From: Desulfobacterales bacterium
Lineage (GTDB): Bacteria > Desulfobacterota > Desulfobacteria > Desulfobacterales > Desulfobacteraceae
Direction: 5' to 3'
Assembly (NCBI GenBank): GCA_022361535.1
Contig: JAKSAU010000745.1
Location: 1 to 7,207, forward strand
DNA: 7,207 nucleotides
The position numbers and the translations under genes are program-made. This document shows positions 7,186-7,207 of the stretch, piece after piece; positions within the stretch are counted from its first letter, which is position 1; each line of letters opens with the position of its first letter. Below the pieces are notes generated by a model. It did not search any database, was not told the origin of the DNA, and saw only the letters and a program-made list of their open reading frames with translations.

Positions 7186-7207
7186 CTACGAATCCGGGTT
7201 CAATCCC
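7186..7207 (-). CDS. Possible last codons of an upstream gene (partial)
   Basis: On the minus strand one frame from the window edge reads GLNPDS and then TAG at 7188-7186, eighteen bases before the next start. That spacing would be normal inside an operon, and in related loci a small gp25-like or other baseplate gene often sits here. Another frame (GIEPGFVEK...) stays open past this point into the J-type gene, so the frame of any upstream gene cannot be decided. The identity cannot be judged from six residues. Confidence 0.25.

Noticed and set aside
7196..7207. GGGTTCAATCCC at the right edge resembles a tRNA T-arm
   Set aside because: No acceptor, D or anticodon stem precedes it on the plus strand, and the region immediately to its left is the start and ribosome binding site of the baseplate gene.

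Overview
The window holds part of a phage-tail-like baseplate locus, and every gene is on the minus strand. In transcription order (high to low coordinates) there is possibly the last few codons of an upstream gene at the right edge, then a 916-residue baseplate J-type assembly protein (7167-4417), a 737-residue tail-protein-I-type protein with a beta-helix-like C-terminal part (4420-2207), a 181-bp intergenic stretch dominated by a large inverted repeat, and the first 675 codons of a DUF6519-type protein (2025 to beyond the left edge). The DUF6519-type frame has no stop inside the window, so the gene is truncated only by the window boundary.

I read these families by recognising conserved motifs, not from a search. 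The J-type protein has a FGDGxxGxRLP signature followed by a DYExxA segment. The second protein starts like a P2 gpI-type tail protein and ends with GCIRYSYV, RKFRCQP and EMGAW motifs. The third begins MKGDFSR...QQGRVSVDADWNE and ends, as far as it can be seen, in two copies of an immunoglobulin-like repeat unit. This set of proteins is what I would expect next to a contractile injection system of the extracellular (eCIS) or phage-tail-like particle type. Together they would build the outer baseplate and its peripheral, possibly target-binding, ornaments. Sheath, tube, spike, ATPase and toxin genes are not in view, so eCIS, tailocin and prophage cannot be separated from this window alone.

The first two genes overlap by four bases (ATGA) and are almost certainly translationally coupled. 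The third gene has its own strong ribosome binding site and sits behind a long hairpin, which suggests it is expressed at a different level from the baseplate pair. Outside the 181-bp gap there is essentially no non-coding sequence.

The organism is a bacterium of moderate GC content with clear GGAGG-type ribosome binding sites. A Gram-negative environmental lineage such as the Desulfobacterota fits the general impression, but that is a weak inference. I see no RNA genes, insertion sequences, CRISPR arrays or attachment sites.
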